This document shows, in pieces, positions 14,804 through 26,735 of a stretch of 64,000 nucleotides of DNA (position 1 is the stretch's first letter; each line of letters opens with the position of its first letter). The notes below the pieces were generated by a model, which saw nothing but the letters and a program-made list of their open reading frames with translations, made no database searches and was not told the origin of the DNA. Where the stretch lies: the NCBI GenBank assembly GCA_013420905.1, contig JAAXNY010000004.1, forward strand, positions 3,348,001 through 3,412,000. The letters are read 5' to 3'. Source of the DNA: Collybia mongolica. Taxonomy: Eukaryota; Basidiomycota; Agaricomycetes; Agaricales; Clitocybaceae. The position numbers and the translations under genes are program-made.

Positions 14804-15184
14804 TCTTGATGTAGAAGATCACTGAATAGGTGGCAAAGTGCAGCAGTCCAAACCGTCAAAGAGAATAACATTATCTAGAGTCATGACTCTGGAACCCCGG
14901 AAAAGATAAAAAGAAATGCAGAGACGAATTTTGGTGACTTGTGAAGTCATGCATATGGTATCAAAGAAAGAGACTCGGCCATGGTCTACAATTGATATAC
15001 AGTTCTCAACGAAAGAAAACTACACCGCCGACAGTAAAGTTAGTGAGGATTCCCCCCTAGATGTCATTATATACGGTGAAAAGTGCCAGCAGTATTCATG
15101 TTGGAAATAAGAAAGAAAGCTCTATGAGCGTTGCCTAAGAGACGGATTGATGAGCACCATAATGATTCATCGAGAGAATGCGAC
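14804..15184. other. Intergenic, no gene seen
   Basis: 380 bases between the MBL hydrolase promoter side and the 3' end of the Ser/Thr-rich membrane protein. Short frames only, no conserved motif. Confidence 0.5.
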
Positions 15185-16313
15185 TTACGCCATGCCACCA
15201 TAACCCATCGCACTGCCTGACTCTGCAAGTTTTCGTGCCCTGAATGCCTAGAGAGAGCGGGGGTTTAACACGAAAAAAAAAAAGGAAACATGATAGAAGC
15301 TCCATACCTTGCGGTACTTTGTGCGCTCGTACGTAACCAGCCCTACAACAATCAAAGCAATCACTGAAATACCAGCGAAGACTCCAAGGCCAATCGGAAG
15401 AACTGATAACTTTTTGCCAGAAAACTGATAAGGTTCTGCTGATTCGGATGCTGCCGCAGCAGACGCTGCTGCTGGGTCAGTTGCGGTTGCGCTGGTGTTG
15501 TTATCCGCTACTGTGGTGCCGGACGCTGGCGTCTCCTGTGTTATAGGTGACGTGGTTGTAGGAGTCGTAGAAGAAGCCAGTGGTGTAGACGTAGTTACGG
15601 ATCCAGCCTGGGTAGGCGTCCCGGACACAGTAGAGACACCCTAGAGATGCATCAAATTTCAGAACTACGAGTACCAGCAGTCGCGAGGCTTACAATTACA
15701 CTGATTCCTGATTGAGAAGTCGTCACGGAGGTAGATGAGATAGCCGACGATGTGATTGAGGACCCTGAGGCTGTCGAGGTGCTGGTGGCCGAACTGGACG
15801 AAGGCACTGAGGCTGAAGCAGCAGTGTCGGTAACCGAGGTGGACGAGCTCGATAAGGTCGCTGTTTCAGAGGCTGAAGTTGAGCTTGAACCAGCGCTTGA
15901 CGTGAGAGTGGCAAGAGTGGAGGTCGGGGGCGCGGCGGAGGTGCTAATGGAGGTGGTCGTGACGGATTCCGAGGAAGCCGCCGTGGTAGTTGGCACGCCC
16001 CCACTGTCGCCTGAGCCTGACGTAGCATACCCAAGGGTACACTGCTTAACTTCCACCACAGCAGGCTTCCCATCTTTGTCCGTAATGGGCGTAAGAGTGA
16101 TAACACATGTCTCAGTCAATGGACCAGCAATCCTGTGGAAGGTGAGGTGCCACCAAAAATAAATAAAGGGTGAGCGTACGTTTGAGTTGTGTGTACCGTC
16201 TGAAGCGTCGTTGCTGGGTTTTGGCGGGCACGAAGGGGCAGCGCATGGACTGAGCTGGACAGCAGAGTCAGAAAGCTAATAAGAACAAGGAAAGCTAGTC
16301 GATATGGAAGCAT
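15185..16313 (-). CDS. Ser/Thr-rich single-pass membrane protein (Mid2-like architecture)
   Basis: Exons 16313-16180, 16132-15694, 15640-15308, 15247-15185 (322 residues). It has a signal peptide (LAFLVLISFLTLLSSSVHA), then a short conserved module with TETCVITLTPITDKDGKP and KQCTLGY (two Cys). About 170 residues of almost pure Ser/Thr/Ala follow, which would be heavily O-mannosylated, then one membrane helix (LSVLPIGLGVFAGISVIALI with a hydrophobic follow-on). A small basic cytoplasmic tail (YERTKYRKAFRARKLAESG) ends the protein. This layout is that of cell-wall stress sensors such as Mid2/Wsc, but no WSC domain is present, so a sensor role is inferred from architecture only. Confidence 0.8.
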
Positions 16314-16631
16314 GGCGAAAGCCGAGAGCGGTGAACGTTGAGCCCGATTCCTGCGGTGTCTCGTAGATGGCAAGAAGGACGAGCGTCCTGAGTGGTTAAA
16401 AGATTGGAAGGGCCCCCGGGGCTTGAGGAATGAGGGGGAAGATGGAAAAATAAGAGAGAGAGATATGCGTTGCGACGTGCAAGCTAAGTGTTGATGCATT
16501 TTGGTCACCAGTGATCCCCTCGCGCCGGCTTTTTAAACTCCGACCATGGCAACAATGCGAACCGACAAAATGTCTATTTGCTCGTAATGCCACCCAACCA
16601 CTGTATTTAAAACATCTATATATTTCTAGGT
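16314..16631. other. Spacer between two minus-strand genes
   Basis: 318 bases: promoter of the Ser/Thr-rich membrane protein and 3' flank of the P5B ATPase. Nothing else is seen. Confidence 0.5.
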
Positions 16632-19600
16632 CTATCGCATACCCCCTTCCACCACTTTATAAGCCTTCCGCGCCCGTCTTCGTCCCCTTCGCCACCGTGA
16701 CATCGCTCCGACTGCCCCCGCGATTCTCTGTGTGCCCCACTGTTCATATCCAATAGATACAACGACATTCACCATTGCAGCCAACAACAGCATCGTTCGT
16801 GCTCCGAATGGCAATGCCATCAAGTTCAATATATCTGAGATGATCTTTGGTGGCCACAACAGCACCATTACATTAAACAGTGACAACACGGTGATCGAGG
16901 TCATGAGCCAGCCTGATGTTAAATTGAGTCATATACAATCCCTTTGACGGGATCTGCGTACCATTAGTCCACATTGGCTTGCGGTAGGGGGGCCCAATGC
17001 TGAAAACCGCCGCAATCAGGATGTACTGGAAACATGAAACTAAGAAGAGCGCCGAGTTTTCGTAATTGGTGCTTTCCAATTTGTCGCCATGTGTCGGGTT
17101 TGATGGCGGTGGGGGAGTGTACCTATTAATAATTAGAGCAATCTAACCGAGGGGAATCGGAACAAGCGCTTACCACTCTTGACGCCGTACCCAAAGGTAC
17201 GCCCAGACCTGCACAGCACCCGTGATGATGATTTGCCCGGTGATGCTCGCCAACACCTTTTTGGACACCAGACTCGCTGTCGGTGGCTTCGGATAGATAC
17301 GAGAAAAAGGCAAAGTTCGACCCACTGCGAAAGAATTATACGTTTCAAAAAAATCTCCGGGCCTGACAGATTCAAGTATTCTTACTTGTGACAGCTATCG
17401 GAATGATGATGAACAAGTCGATGTAAAGGAACTACACATGATTTGTTTCAGCTCGATTGTCAAGGCAATTCCTTCCAAAGGACTGACCTGGAAATCCCCC
17501 AAAGAAGATGCAAATGAATACAATAGAGTGACCGAAGTAAATTGAATCAGGGAATAAAGTGCCCTGGAATTCAATATTTATTAGCGACAATCCTCGACGG
17601 ACCATATACGGATAAAATTAGACTTACATATATTTGAAACAGCTGAAGCTTGTCACCAATGCCGCCCGTCCTTGTTTAATCACTTCAATGACACAACTAA
17701 TATCAGGGGTACTTGTAGTGAATGGTGCTGCCACGCTAGCCTCTGCTTCTGACAATGAGATCCCGACGTCCGCAGCTTTTAGAGCAGCACAGTCATTGGC
17801 ACCATCTCCGCACATCAGAACGGTGTATCCCAAGGATTGGAGACGCTCTATTACTTCATTTTTTTCGTCCGGAGACATCCGGGCAAATATTTGGGTTTTC
17901 ACTAGCATCTAGATTTGGTTCTTGGTCACTCAATTTTTTTTAGGGAAGAATGCAGGTACTCACGCGTTGCAGGGTTTCGAGGGGGGCATGGTTAATCATC
18001 CATCTGAAGACATCGCCAGTTATAACCAGCGAATAGTCTTGATAGTTTATCTCGTCAGCCTCAACCGTGTGATGGGGGGGAGGGGTCAGAGGTTTAAGAC
18101 TATAGTGGTCGAGCTTCCAAGAAAAGTCGTCCATGCATGACCATTCCAACTTTGATGCCGATATAGTAGAATTTCCTACGAATGCCGTGTTCATAAATTT
18201 GACTTCAGCTCTAGATTGTTAACCAGGGTACAAACCTCTTATAAACATCGGGGAGAAGACATGTGCAGTTTGATTGATGAGGTTGCATTCCCGAGCCACA
18301 CTAACAGCTGTGAGTGGATTATCCCCAGTGATCATACGGCAGGCCAGATGTGCAGACCGCAAAGTCTGGATGGCAGGGGCAGTACTAGGCTTGAGTCTAT
18401 TTTCGAAGATTATTAATCCAAGGAAAGTTAATCCTGATTCTGCTTGTTCTCTGCTCTCGCATGAGTGAATAATTCGTACAGGCAATTACTGTTTTCGGAC
18501 CGTTTCATTCTCTGGGCTTTAAGCCAAGATAAACCCTCAATGCTTTTGCCCGCCATTGCGATGACGCGATATCCACGCTTTGTGTAATACGATAGAAGGT
18601 CGTCATAGTCCTGGGGGACTAAAATGGAATTCAGTCCATGATCCGGAATTGTGAGCAAAAGCCTACAGGAATCTCGGTCACAGATATCGACCATGACTTC
18701 TGGTGCCCCTTTTACATAAATCTCCATACTGGTGCTCTTGAGCCGCTTGACGACAACGCTCATTCGGCGGAGTGAGGACACAAATTCAAAAGTACGGATG
18801 ACACCTAGTTCCAGGAAGTAGGCGTGCTGAGAGAAATATGTTTTCAGCACGTGGTGCTCGAACAAGGCGTGGAGAAACTTCACTTTAGCAGAACCTTTTA
18901 ACGCATCTTCCAATTTGAATTGCCCACTGCCGGGAGGGCGGACTACCGTCTGAACAAGGGCAGTTTGCTCAACGACTGCCTTCTTGCTTTTAATGACACC
19001 AGTCCCTCCAGCTCTTCCTTCGTCCAGTGACCAACCAGTGAACGAAAACATCTTGACGTCAAGAGGATCACCAATCACCTCGTCGTCAACCGTCTTCAAT
19101 GAATGACACGTTGCGAGGGCATACAAAAAGGTCGCCTTGCCTTTTCCAAGCGGTAAATCATGGATATCCTCCAGGAGCTCTCCAAAGCGTTGGGCGTTAC
19201 GATCAAGGCCGCGAACTCCCAGAATATCTAATCCATCTTCTGTCAGAGTTCCTGTTTTGTCAAAGCAGCACACATTAACTTTTCCGCCGACATTCACCCG
19301 ACTAGGGGATATGCAGTAAATGCCAAACTTGTGGAGTCTTCTGATAGCAAAGGAGGTACCAATAGATAGTGTTGCTGGAAGGGCGGGAGGGACAACGACG
19401 GTGATTAGGTCCAGCGCGCGCACGACAATAGTATGCCATTTAAGCTTCGCTTGTGTGCCTTAGATATACGTATGCGCATACATATGAAATGCTCACCCCC
19501 ATCCTAACAAATTGTGTAGCACTGAAGCAGAAACCGAGCCCTGCAATGCCTGCAAGGACTGCAATAAATCTGACAGAGTCGCGGTAGAATTTGAATCCAA

Positions 19601-21983
19601 TTGGCCTTGGGAAGAGCATTGAACGTATCAAAGCTCCCTTGGTAGTGTTGAAACCTTGCGAAAATATATCAGATAAATGCACGCGATCTAAAGAATGTTT
19701 TCACCTGTGCGGACCACCAACGCAAGAGCGGATTTCCCCTGACCGTCTGATGTCAAACCACCTCTTATCCGCACAATTTTGGTACCTCCATATAACATAC
19801 TTCTCGATAACTCATCTTTGTTGTCCTTCCAGCGTACAAGGTCCTCATCTTTAGCGGGGAATTTGCTGACAGGTACACTCTCCCCGGTTAGCATGCTTTC
19901 ATTGACAATGGCGTCCCCAGAAAGCAAGAAGAGGTCTGCGGGAATAAGGGTAAATTGTGCGACAGACAGATTGATGATGTCCCCTGGGACAAGATCAGTG
20001 GAATCGTGTTCCAGCCCTGACGTTAGAGGGGTCAGATGAAAAGACGAAAGTTGCACTTTTGTAAATGGACTGAATACTCACAGATCCCATCGATTAATAC
20101 ATCAACCTTGCAGATAAAGCGCGACATTTCCCGCATTCGCTTAATTGTCTCCCATGGCGAAAAATTTCAGTTCATAGGAGTTTCTAGCATTGTGTAGCAT
20201 GGCATACCTTCTTAGTTTCCAATAGAGTCGCTGTTATGCTGCTGATGGAAATAAGAGCGATACAGAATGCGTAGTAGTAATAGTCATCAAGCGACCATAA
20301 TATTATACTCGCAATTTGAAATACGTAGAAAGGGTGAATGATCTATTAGTGTGTGTCAGTTTTCGCAGTGTAAGATCAAAAGATCATATATACCTCTTCA
20401 ACCAAAAGAGATACAGTTGATTTTCCCGCAATGTCGATCTCATTGCGCCCAAACAAAATAAGACGCTGCTGCCTGAAAAACTCACTGGTACCCCCTTGCA
20501 CAGAAGCTAACCCGGTCATGGATTGATCCCGCCAATGCCTTTACGAGAGAATGAGATTCGTAGTCAAACAGCTACACGTGTAACCGACCTGATCATCGTA
20601 AAAAGTCCTGTTCGAGGGTCTAAAGCAAACCGAGAATAACGATAATCCACAATCAAGAGATGTTCCAGAATGTCAGGATCGGAAAGGGAGAGCCCATTTG
20701 GCTTGTTCAGCGAAGAGGTCGAGGATACCCTAGATTGCGTCGTAACCTGATCTGTGGGCACCACAGAAGGAAAGACCGATGTTATATGATACGGGTATTC
20801 AAGAACGCGGACCGGGAAAAGCATGATATCCCTGTATGCAGTCTCGTAGATCGTTCAAATACGGAAAGAGCAGTGTTAATATAATATTTACCTCGACAAC
20901 AACGAACCCATCTTTAGAGTCGACGAAGGCTTTCTCGCGTGCAACACATCGCAACCAGAAGCGGGGGAACCAGTGCCCAGCGAGACCGAGTAAACCCAAC
21001 GTTATAATACATCCAGCCCTCCAGAACCAAACACACCATCGGACAGTTTCAAATCCAACGAACCGGATCGTGCTATCCTCATCTTCGATAAAGATCGTTT
21101 GACGGCTAGGAGGGCCAGGAGGCGGGGTATCGCGTATAGTGAAAGGAAACTCCATGTCAATGCGAGCTTCCCCACCAAAAACTGGATCTGGAGATAGTAG
21201 AGGTATCCCATAAGAAGGATCAGATGGTGACGGTGGGTCGGATTCGTATTCCATGCTTGCGGTGACAGATATATCATCATGGATTACGGCCATGGATTGA
21301 ACGGACTCAACATCGGAATCCTCTTCGCCCGATGAATATCCCCAACGTTCCTCTTCTTCGTCCGTATCGAGGGCATAGTCAGACCCAACATCAGAGGCTC
21401 TACTGCGCCTAGAATGTCTACTTGTTATGGAATGCTGAGATAACGAGGTTCGCCGACCTCTGAATGTTTCAGCAACAGGTCCTCTTCCGAACAATTGGGC
21501 AAGACCGCCGAGCACGCCAGATTTGGTTTGAGGCGATGGGGACCTACGTCGGATTCTGTGTCGGCTCCTCCCACTATGTTCGTCACCAATGAGAGCATCC
21601 TCTTCACCAGCATCAGCCTCTTCGTCCCCTGCCCTTTCTATGCTCTGTCGTGAGATTTGGCTGTCTTTACTGGACCTGCGGCTGATACTACCTCTCCCAG
21701 AGGCGCCAGAATCACGACTTCGTCTCCGACTTCGCGGCCAGTTGTCGCTGCTTCGTCTCCGAGTGTCCAGATATGACATTCGGGACACACTACTTGGGTT
21801 GGCGAAATGCCCCGGTCCATCAAACATGGCACCTTCCCCATCCTCTCCGTACATGATACTGTATTGTGAATCTCGTCGAGAGCGGCGGGTATTTGCAAGG
21901 GCATTATCAATGTCAATGGCAGATGCGCCTTCTGTATAATCGTGAGACGTCGGAGAGCTTGCGAGACCCGCAATGGGTGTCAT
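16632..21983 (-). CDS. YPK9: P5B-type ATPase (Ypk9/ATP13A2 family), vacuolar/lysosomal cation or polyamine transporter
   Basis: Sixteen exons: 21983-20892, 20842-20589, 20538-20394, 20342-20208, 20148-20082, 20016-19705, 19654-19497, 19444-18490, 18448-18236, 18175-17964, 17908-17628, 17563-17488, 17431-17386, 17324-17174, 17122-16962, 16912-16632 (1512 residues). A 300-residue acidic/Arg-Ser-rich cytoplasmic head precedes the first membrane span. The actuator has [13 protein letters not shown]4 has [11 protein letters not shown] (PPALP, the P5B mark), and phosphorylation is at about Asp783 in [15 protein letters not shown]. Later motifs are [15 protein letters not shown], the hinge [19 protein letters not shown] and P5-specific [16 protein letters not shown]. 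Six C-terminal spans follow. ATP13A2 exports polyamines from lysosomes; yeast Ypk9 is vacuolar and linked to metal tolerance. It is transcribed away from the SDR gene across 462 bases. Confidence 0.95.
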
Positions 21984-22445
21984 TTCGTACACGTCCTCCG
22001 TAGCAGCTATGGCTGGCTCGTTCTTGTGCAGTTTGCTGTTTTGGGAGTTGTATTCTAGCTGCCACCAACGACGGAGCCGAGCATTGAAATGGCTGGGTTA
22101 TAGGAACCGAGAACGAACTTGTCACCAACAGTGTGCGAACAGGGTTGGCCCGATTCGGAACCCCGCTGCGATCATGACTCTGCTTGGGCACATATTACTC
22201 CAGCCCACTACCAACAGCCTGAGCGTCTGAGCTCAGACTGCCCAACTCTAGCACATCGACAATCATTAATTCTTTAGCTTCAATGATTGTCAAACTATAT
22301 ACCAGGGACTTGATAAGCGGTCGATTATGGCAAGAATACCAGCATGACCACAGAACCGGCCTCTCTTGGGGCCGGTTCTGACGGTCATACTTTATAACAC
22401 GACTTCTCATTGCAACCTTACATCTAAATCTTTCGAATATAAATC
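21984..22445. promoter_or_regulatory. Shared promoter between the P5B ATPase and the SDR gene
   Basis: 462 bases separate two divergently transcribed genes. The region includes the 11-base-arm palindrome at 22351-22380 and a TTTATAA at about 22390, 50-60 bases before the SDR start. No coding segment is seen. Confidence 0.5.
22351..22380. promoter_or_regulatory. Perfect inverted repeat, 11-base arms, 8-base spacer
   Basis: The arms are CAGAACCGGCC and its exact complement GGCCGGTTCTG, separated by TCTCTTGG. It lies 66 bases before the SDR start codon. Each arm holds CCG/CGG triplets in inverted arrangement, the type of half-site used by Zn2Cys6 fungal regulators. It may be an operator for the SDR, the ATPase or both; a hairpin in a 5' leader is also possible. 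Confidence 0.45.
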
Positions 22446-23916
22446 ATGTCGATATACAACAAAACGCGACTTCAGCAGCAGGCCACCGAGGATTTATACA
22501 ATACAACTACCTCTCGCATCCAGAAGTTACAGTCGCAGCTTGCAAAAGCTCCTCAGGGAATAAGACTAAAGGACAAGGTTTGTATCATCACTGGTGTGGG
22601 GTCATTAAAGGGCATTGGGTACGCCCTCAATGTGATCTACTACTATGCAATGATGGTCAATGATGTGCCCTTAGACGTGCCACAGCCATCCGTTTCGCCC
22701 ATGAAGGTATGTTACTCGCAAACAGGGATAGTAATTTATGCATCCAACTGATATTCAACACGAACTAGGCGCAAAGCACCTCTACCTAATCGATTTTTCT
22801 CCCGAGAACCTTCCCGAGCTGAAGTCGACAATCGAGAAAGCATATCCAGGCGTAAAGGCACGTTATTCCTGAATTGACTAGTATTCACATTTACCCATCC
22901 TACAGGTCACCACCTTACATGCCGACGCAGCGGACGAGAGCGCCATTTCAGGCGTTTGTTCCCAAGCTCTACAGGAGGAGGGTCGACTTGACGTTTTCTT
23001 TGCCAACGTACGTTTAAATTCGCTTGCCAGTTTCCCCCGCGTTGAATTCGGTTCATAAGGCTGGTGTTGCGTCGAAGCAGACCCTTGCAGACACCTCTTC
23101 CGAAACTTTCATGAATAGCATGAGAGTTAATGCATTGTCGTACGTTTTACCTTCCCGTCTTCAAAAAACCATTAACCACTATACAGGTGTTTCCTTGCTG
23201 TCAAGCATGCTTCAGCAGCAATGCAAAAGGCTAATCCATCACGAGGAAAATATCACAGTAGTGGAAGCATCATCATGACAGCCTCTGGTAGATGTCCCTT
23301 TTTTTTTTTCATGGGCTCAATATTCACCCCCGTATCATCAGTGGCTGGCATTCGCTCTGGCGCCGGAACCGTCGACTGTGAGTAGTACATGTAAAGTTCA
23401 TCTTCCATATATACAGATACTAAACAGTACCTACAGACAGTGCTAGTAAAGCTGCGTGAGTGGCATTAAACCAACTAGTACCGAATCCTTTGACAAATAA
23501 GATCGGCAGCGTGAACTCGATGGCAAAAACATCTGCGTTCCAACTACAAAGGACCGATGTCCGCGTCAACTCCATTTGTCCAGGCCTAATTGAGACTGGT
23601 ATGACGGGTGATACTTTTGAGTATGCTCGTCAGCGTGGAACAGCCGGCAAGATTGGACAATTGAACCCTCTAGGCCGATTCGGTGTCGCTGAAGGTTGTT
23701 CCTTTGTTCAAATTTGGTTAATGGATAGCTGATACTTGCATAGAAATTGCCCAGGTAGCTGTGTTCCTAGCTTCAGGTAATTCATACTTTACCTTGAGGG
23801 GGTTTCCTGACCGACGTTGGGATGTAGATGATTCCAGCTATGTGAATGGCCAAAACATTGCCGTGGATGGAGGCCTGTCGGCATCACACCCAGTAATGCC
23901 TGGGAGATGGGCGTAA
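22446..23916 (+). CDS. Short-chain dehydrogenase/reductase (classical SDR)
   Basis: Eleven exons: 22446-22618, 22675-22706, 22769-22857, 22906-23007, 23060-23139, 23187-23287, 23342-23377, 23437-23455, 23510-23694, 23744-23776, 23828-23916 (about 312 residues). NAD(P) site VCIITGVGSLKGIGRATAI (a TGxxxGxG variant with two extra residues), DAAD binding-pocket acid, FFANAGVA, catalytic Ser in SIIMTASVAG and YSASKAA (YxxxK), then VRVNSICPGLIETGM and VNGQNIAVDGG. The third exon may end at 22857 with a GC donor (keeping VKVTTLHAD) or at 22851 with GT; both are in frame. The substrate is unknown. It is divergent from the P5B ATPase and convergent with a P450. Confidence 0.9.
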
Positions 23917-24363
23917 TTTGTTGCCTCTGTCCCACAAATATACACCATCTTGTAAACACATAATTGAAGCAACACACAGCATACTAGGTTAAAGAACCTC
24001 AGTCTCGTTTTGTTACTGATGTATGTTAATTTGTGCCCAAACCAGTCACTAAGCATTGGTTCAAACACTGATCCTTGGGCAAATGAGAGCCAGTTTGGAG
24101 TCAAAGCTCAGACATCGTCATTAGATGTGATAGATGAAAATAAAAAATCCATGATAGATGGCACAGGTGGAATTGGGAATAGTACATGCTATGGACTCCA
24201 TGTCTATTTACCCACCTCGAGTCTGCGCGCAAAGCAACAGTGAGTGATATACCAGCGTACGGCCTAGATGATTTTGACATCTCGCAACTTGAAAACGAGT
24301 GGCACTCGAACGGGTCTGATGAAAAATTGTTACACGCCCCTCATGCTTTCAGGGAACAAAATC
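23917..24363. other. Convergent intergenic region, SDR and P450 3' ends
   Basis: 447 bases between the two stop codons. Short frames only; no gene feature is seen. Confidence 0.5.
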
Positions 24364-26735
24364 TCACGTTAAAGTCAGACCAGGCCTACTTGCCAAAATC
24401 CTATCTCTTCTTGCTTCGAAAGTCTCCCCAGCAAATTGGGATTCTTCCTTCACCTCAACTTTGTATCGGGATACCAACATAGTCAGGATAGCTATGCCCT
24501 CTGTCTCGAAGAACCTGAGTACGATAAGTATGAGCCTACCGAGATACAGTGTAATATAATATTGACTGACTTTCGTCCCAGACAAGCGCGCGCACCTTAT
24601 CGAGAATCAGAGATGATGATCAAGGGGGAATTCTTGACATACCAGCACTAAAGGGTAGGAAAGCATCACGAGGCCACTCTCGCAGGAAGCGCGCTGGCTT
24701 GAAGGTTTCTGGATCCTCCCAATACCGGGCTGCATGGAAGGTGAGGATGAGTGGACTGTTCACCTCCATAACGCCGTGCCTACGGTTGTAATGCAATCCT
24801 GGGACATCAATAACAATGTTTGTTCCTCTTGGAACGGGGACGGCTTTCGTTTCTCCCTGGGCATTGGTGGCCGTTAGAGACGTGTCCTCCGCACTTTCCT
24901 TTGGGATTGCAGTAACCTGGGAATATCAAAAGCATAAGCGGGCGATCTGGTTCGGTGAAGAGAAGAAAGTACGGGTGGGTACATCCGCAAGGTCTCATAG
25001 AATACACTAGTGACATAAGTTTGTGCAGCATGTGTGTCCAATGAAAGAACTCACGCCATCGACTGTGTCAGTAGATTCATATCCTCATATGTCTACCATT
25101 CCAAAATGGATAAACAATCCGGATGTGCAAAAAATCGTCACATACTGGAACTCTGCCATCCGAGAGCACTGATCTGATGTGTTGATACAAGGTTTCTTGT
25201 TCGTCTTGATACAATGCAAGCAATGCAAACGTAAAGCATAAAGTATGGGCCGTGGTCTATGGGAGTGGGTATATATATATTTTTAAGTCCTAATGCCGAG
25301 AACATGGTGAATGCTCACCTCATGCCCCGCGACGAGGAATATGAATATGTTTCCTGATATTTCGTTTGGATGGGTAACAATTATGACATAACCGGGAGGG
25401 CATACCGATGAGTTCGCTTTCAGTAAGTTTGGCTTCATCAGAATCTTCGTTGTTGGCAGCTAGTAGACTGCTAAACAGATCGTATCTGATTTCTTTCTTT
25501 GAAACCTGGCGATCTCTAATCATCTCAGACATGTATTGCTATATGCCAGTGTTATTTCCGATGGCCGAAGAAGGGAGGTCCCGAAACGCACATGAAGTTC
25601 GTCGAACGCAAGTTTGACGTTCCGGGTTCGTTTGGTCAGACCAAGAGCTCTATCGGGTACGATGAGCTTTAGAAATACGTCAGTTGTGACGATGTGAAGT
25701 GCATCTTTGAAGGTAATCTGATGCCCGACGGGCAAGATTGCGTCATCTTGCCACGAAATATTGCGACCAAATCCTAAAGATCATGAATGGTTGGATAAAA
25801 TAAAGACCAAGACTGTAGGAAGACAAGCCTGCAGCGCCGATCACAAAGAGTGCAATCTAATATCATAGAGGTCGGTGAGATAATAACTAGACAAAAACAT
25901 CCTCACTGGTAACGTAACTTCTACACAGTGGTCTGTTGTTATCATAGCCTGGTTCCCCCAGACGTTTCGAAACAGGTCATCCATTATTTTAACAGTCTCA
26001 TCCCATACCATTTTGTTGTTCCTCTAGTAGACTTGGTCAGGGGGGGTTGAGGGACAATGGAAATCGAAGAAGTCCGAACTGACATCTGAGAAAGCAGGGG
26101 CTGAAATCTTCCGATATTTTTTCCATTCATCTCCTTCTGAGGCAACAATATTACGACCAAAGAACGATAAGACCTTATATTGGTGGACGGGCTTGGGAAA
26201 TCGTGACCTCGACGTCGAAACCTCCTGTGTTTTGACATCAGCAATGAGTCTTTCTTTCTGCCCTAAGAGTGAACAGACTTTGATCGCGGATGCGTCTGCA
26301 AGAAGAATAGATGCTTTGCAACGCGGCCATGCTGATATCTAGATGTGGAGTGTCAGCGCGGGCATATCAAGTAGCGGTGACGAACACACCGCTGAAATTA
26401 CATCCCAACCGTAGAATTCAAATACTAACATTATTCAGTAATTATTTCATAAAGCAAGGCCTGCAACTCACATTGGTGTTTTCTGCGAAATAGAAAGTTT
26501 CTTCCAGGAGCTATACCGGGGATAGGAGGAAGGAAATTCGCTAAAATGCTTGCTTGCGAGAATACTGTTCGATAGCCAGCATGATTGCTGGCATTCGATC
26601 ACCTGGTCAGCAGCCTGTCACAGAAAGCGACATAAAAACAAACCCGATGGAGCGTGTGACCCGTAGGTAGTCAAGAAGTCTTTGAATAAGATAGAGGGCA
26701 CTGATAGAGAATATTAGTAGGAGCGAAGTCTGCAT
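24364..26735 (-). CDS. Cytochrome P450 monooxygenase
   Basis: Seventeen exons: 26735-26644, 26587-26472, 26424-26390, 26338-26279, 26224-26084, 26023-25907, 25856-25829, 25773-25592, 25538-25406, 25353-25319, 25256-25146, 25092-25055, 25006-24973, 24916-24784, 24729-24643, 24595-24571, 24514-24364 (505 residues, normal P450 length). It has an N-terminal anchor (LLLIFSISALYLIQRLL), the proline region PPIPGIAPGRNF and the C-helix WKKYRKISAPAFS. The I-helix oxygen motif is AGHETTA, the K-helix YETLR (ExxR), the PERF-like region PETFKPARF and the heme ligand loop FSAGARACLG with the cysteine thiolate. The layout suits ER-bound fungal P450s of specialised or xenobiotic metabolism. The intron at 25828-25774 has a GC donor. 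Confidence 0.93.

Noticed and set aside
15752..16162. A 136-codon forward frame rich in Glu and Val.
   Set aside because: It is the complement of the Ser/Thr-rich repeat region of the minus-strand membrane protein; the composition is fully explained by that.
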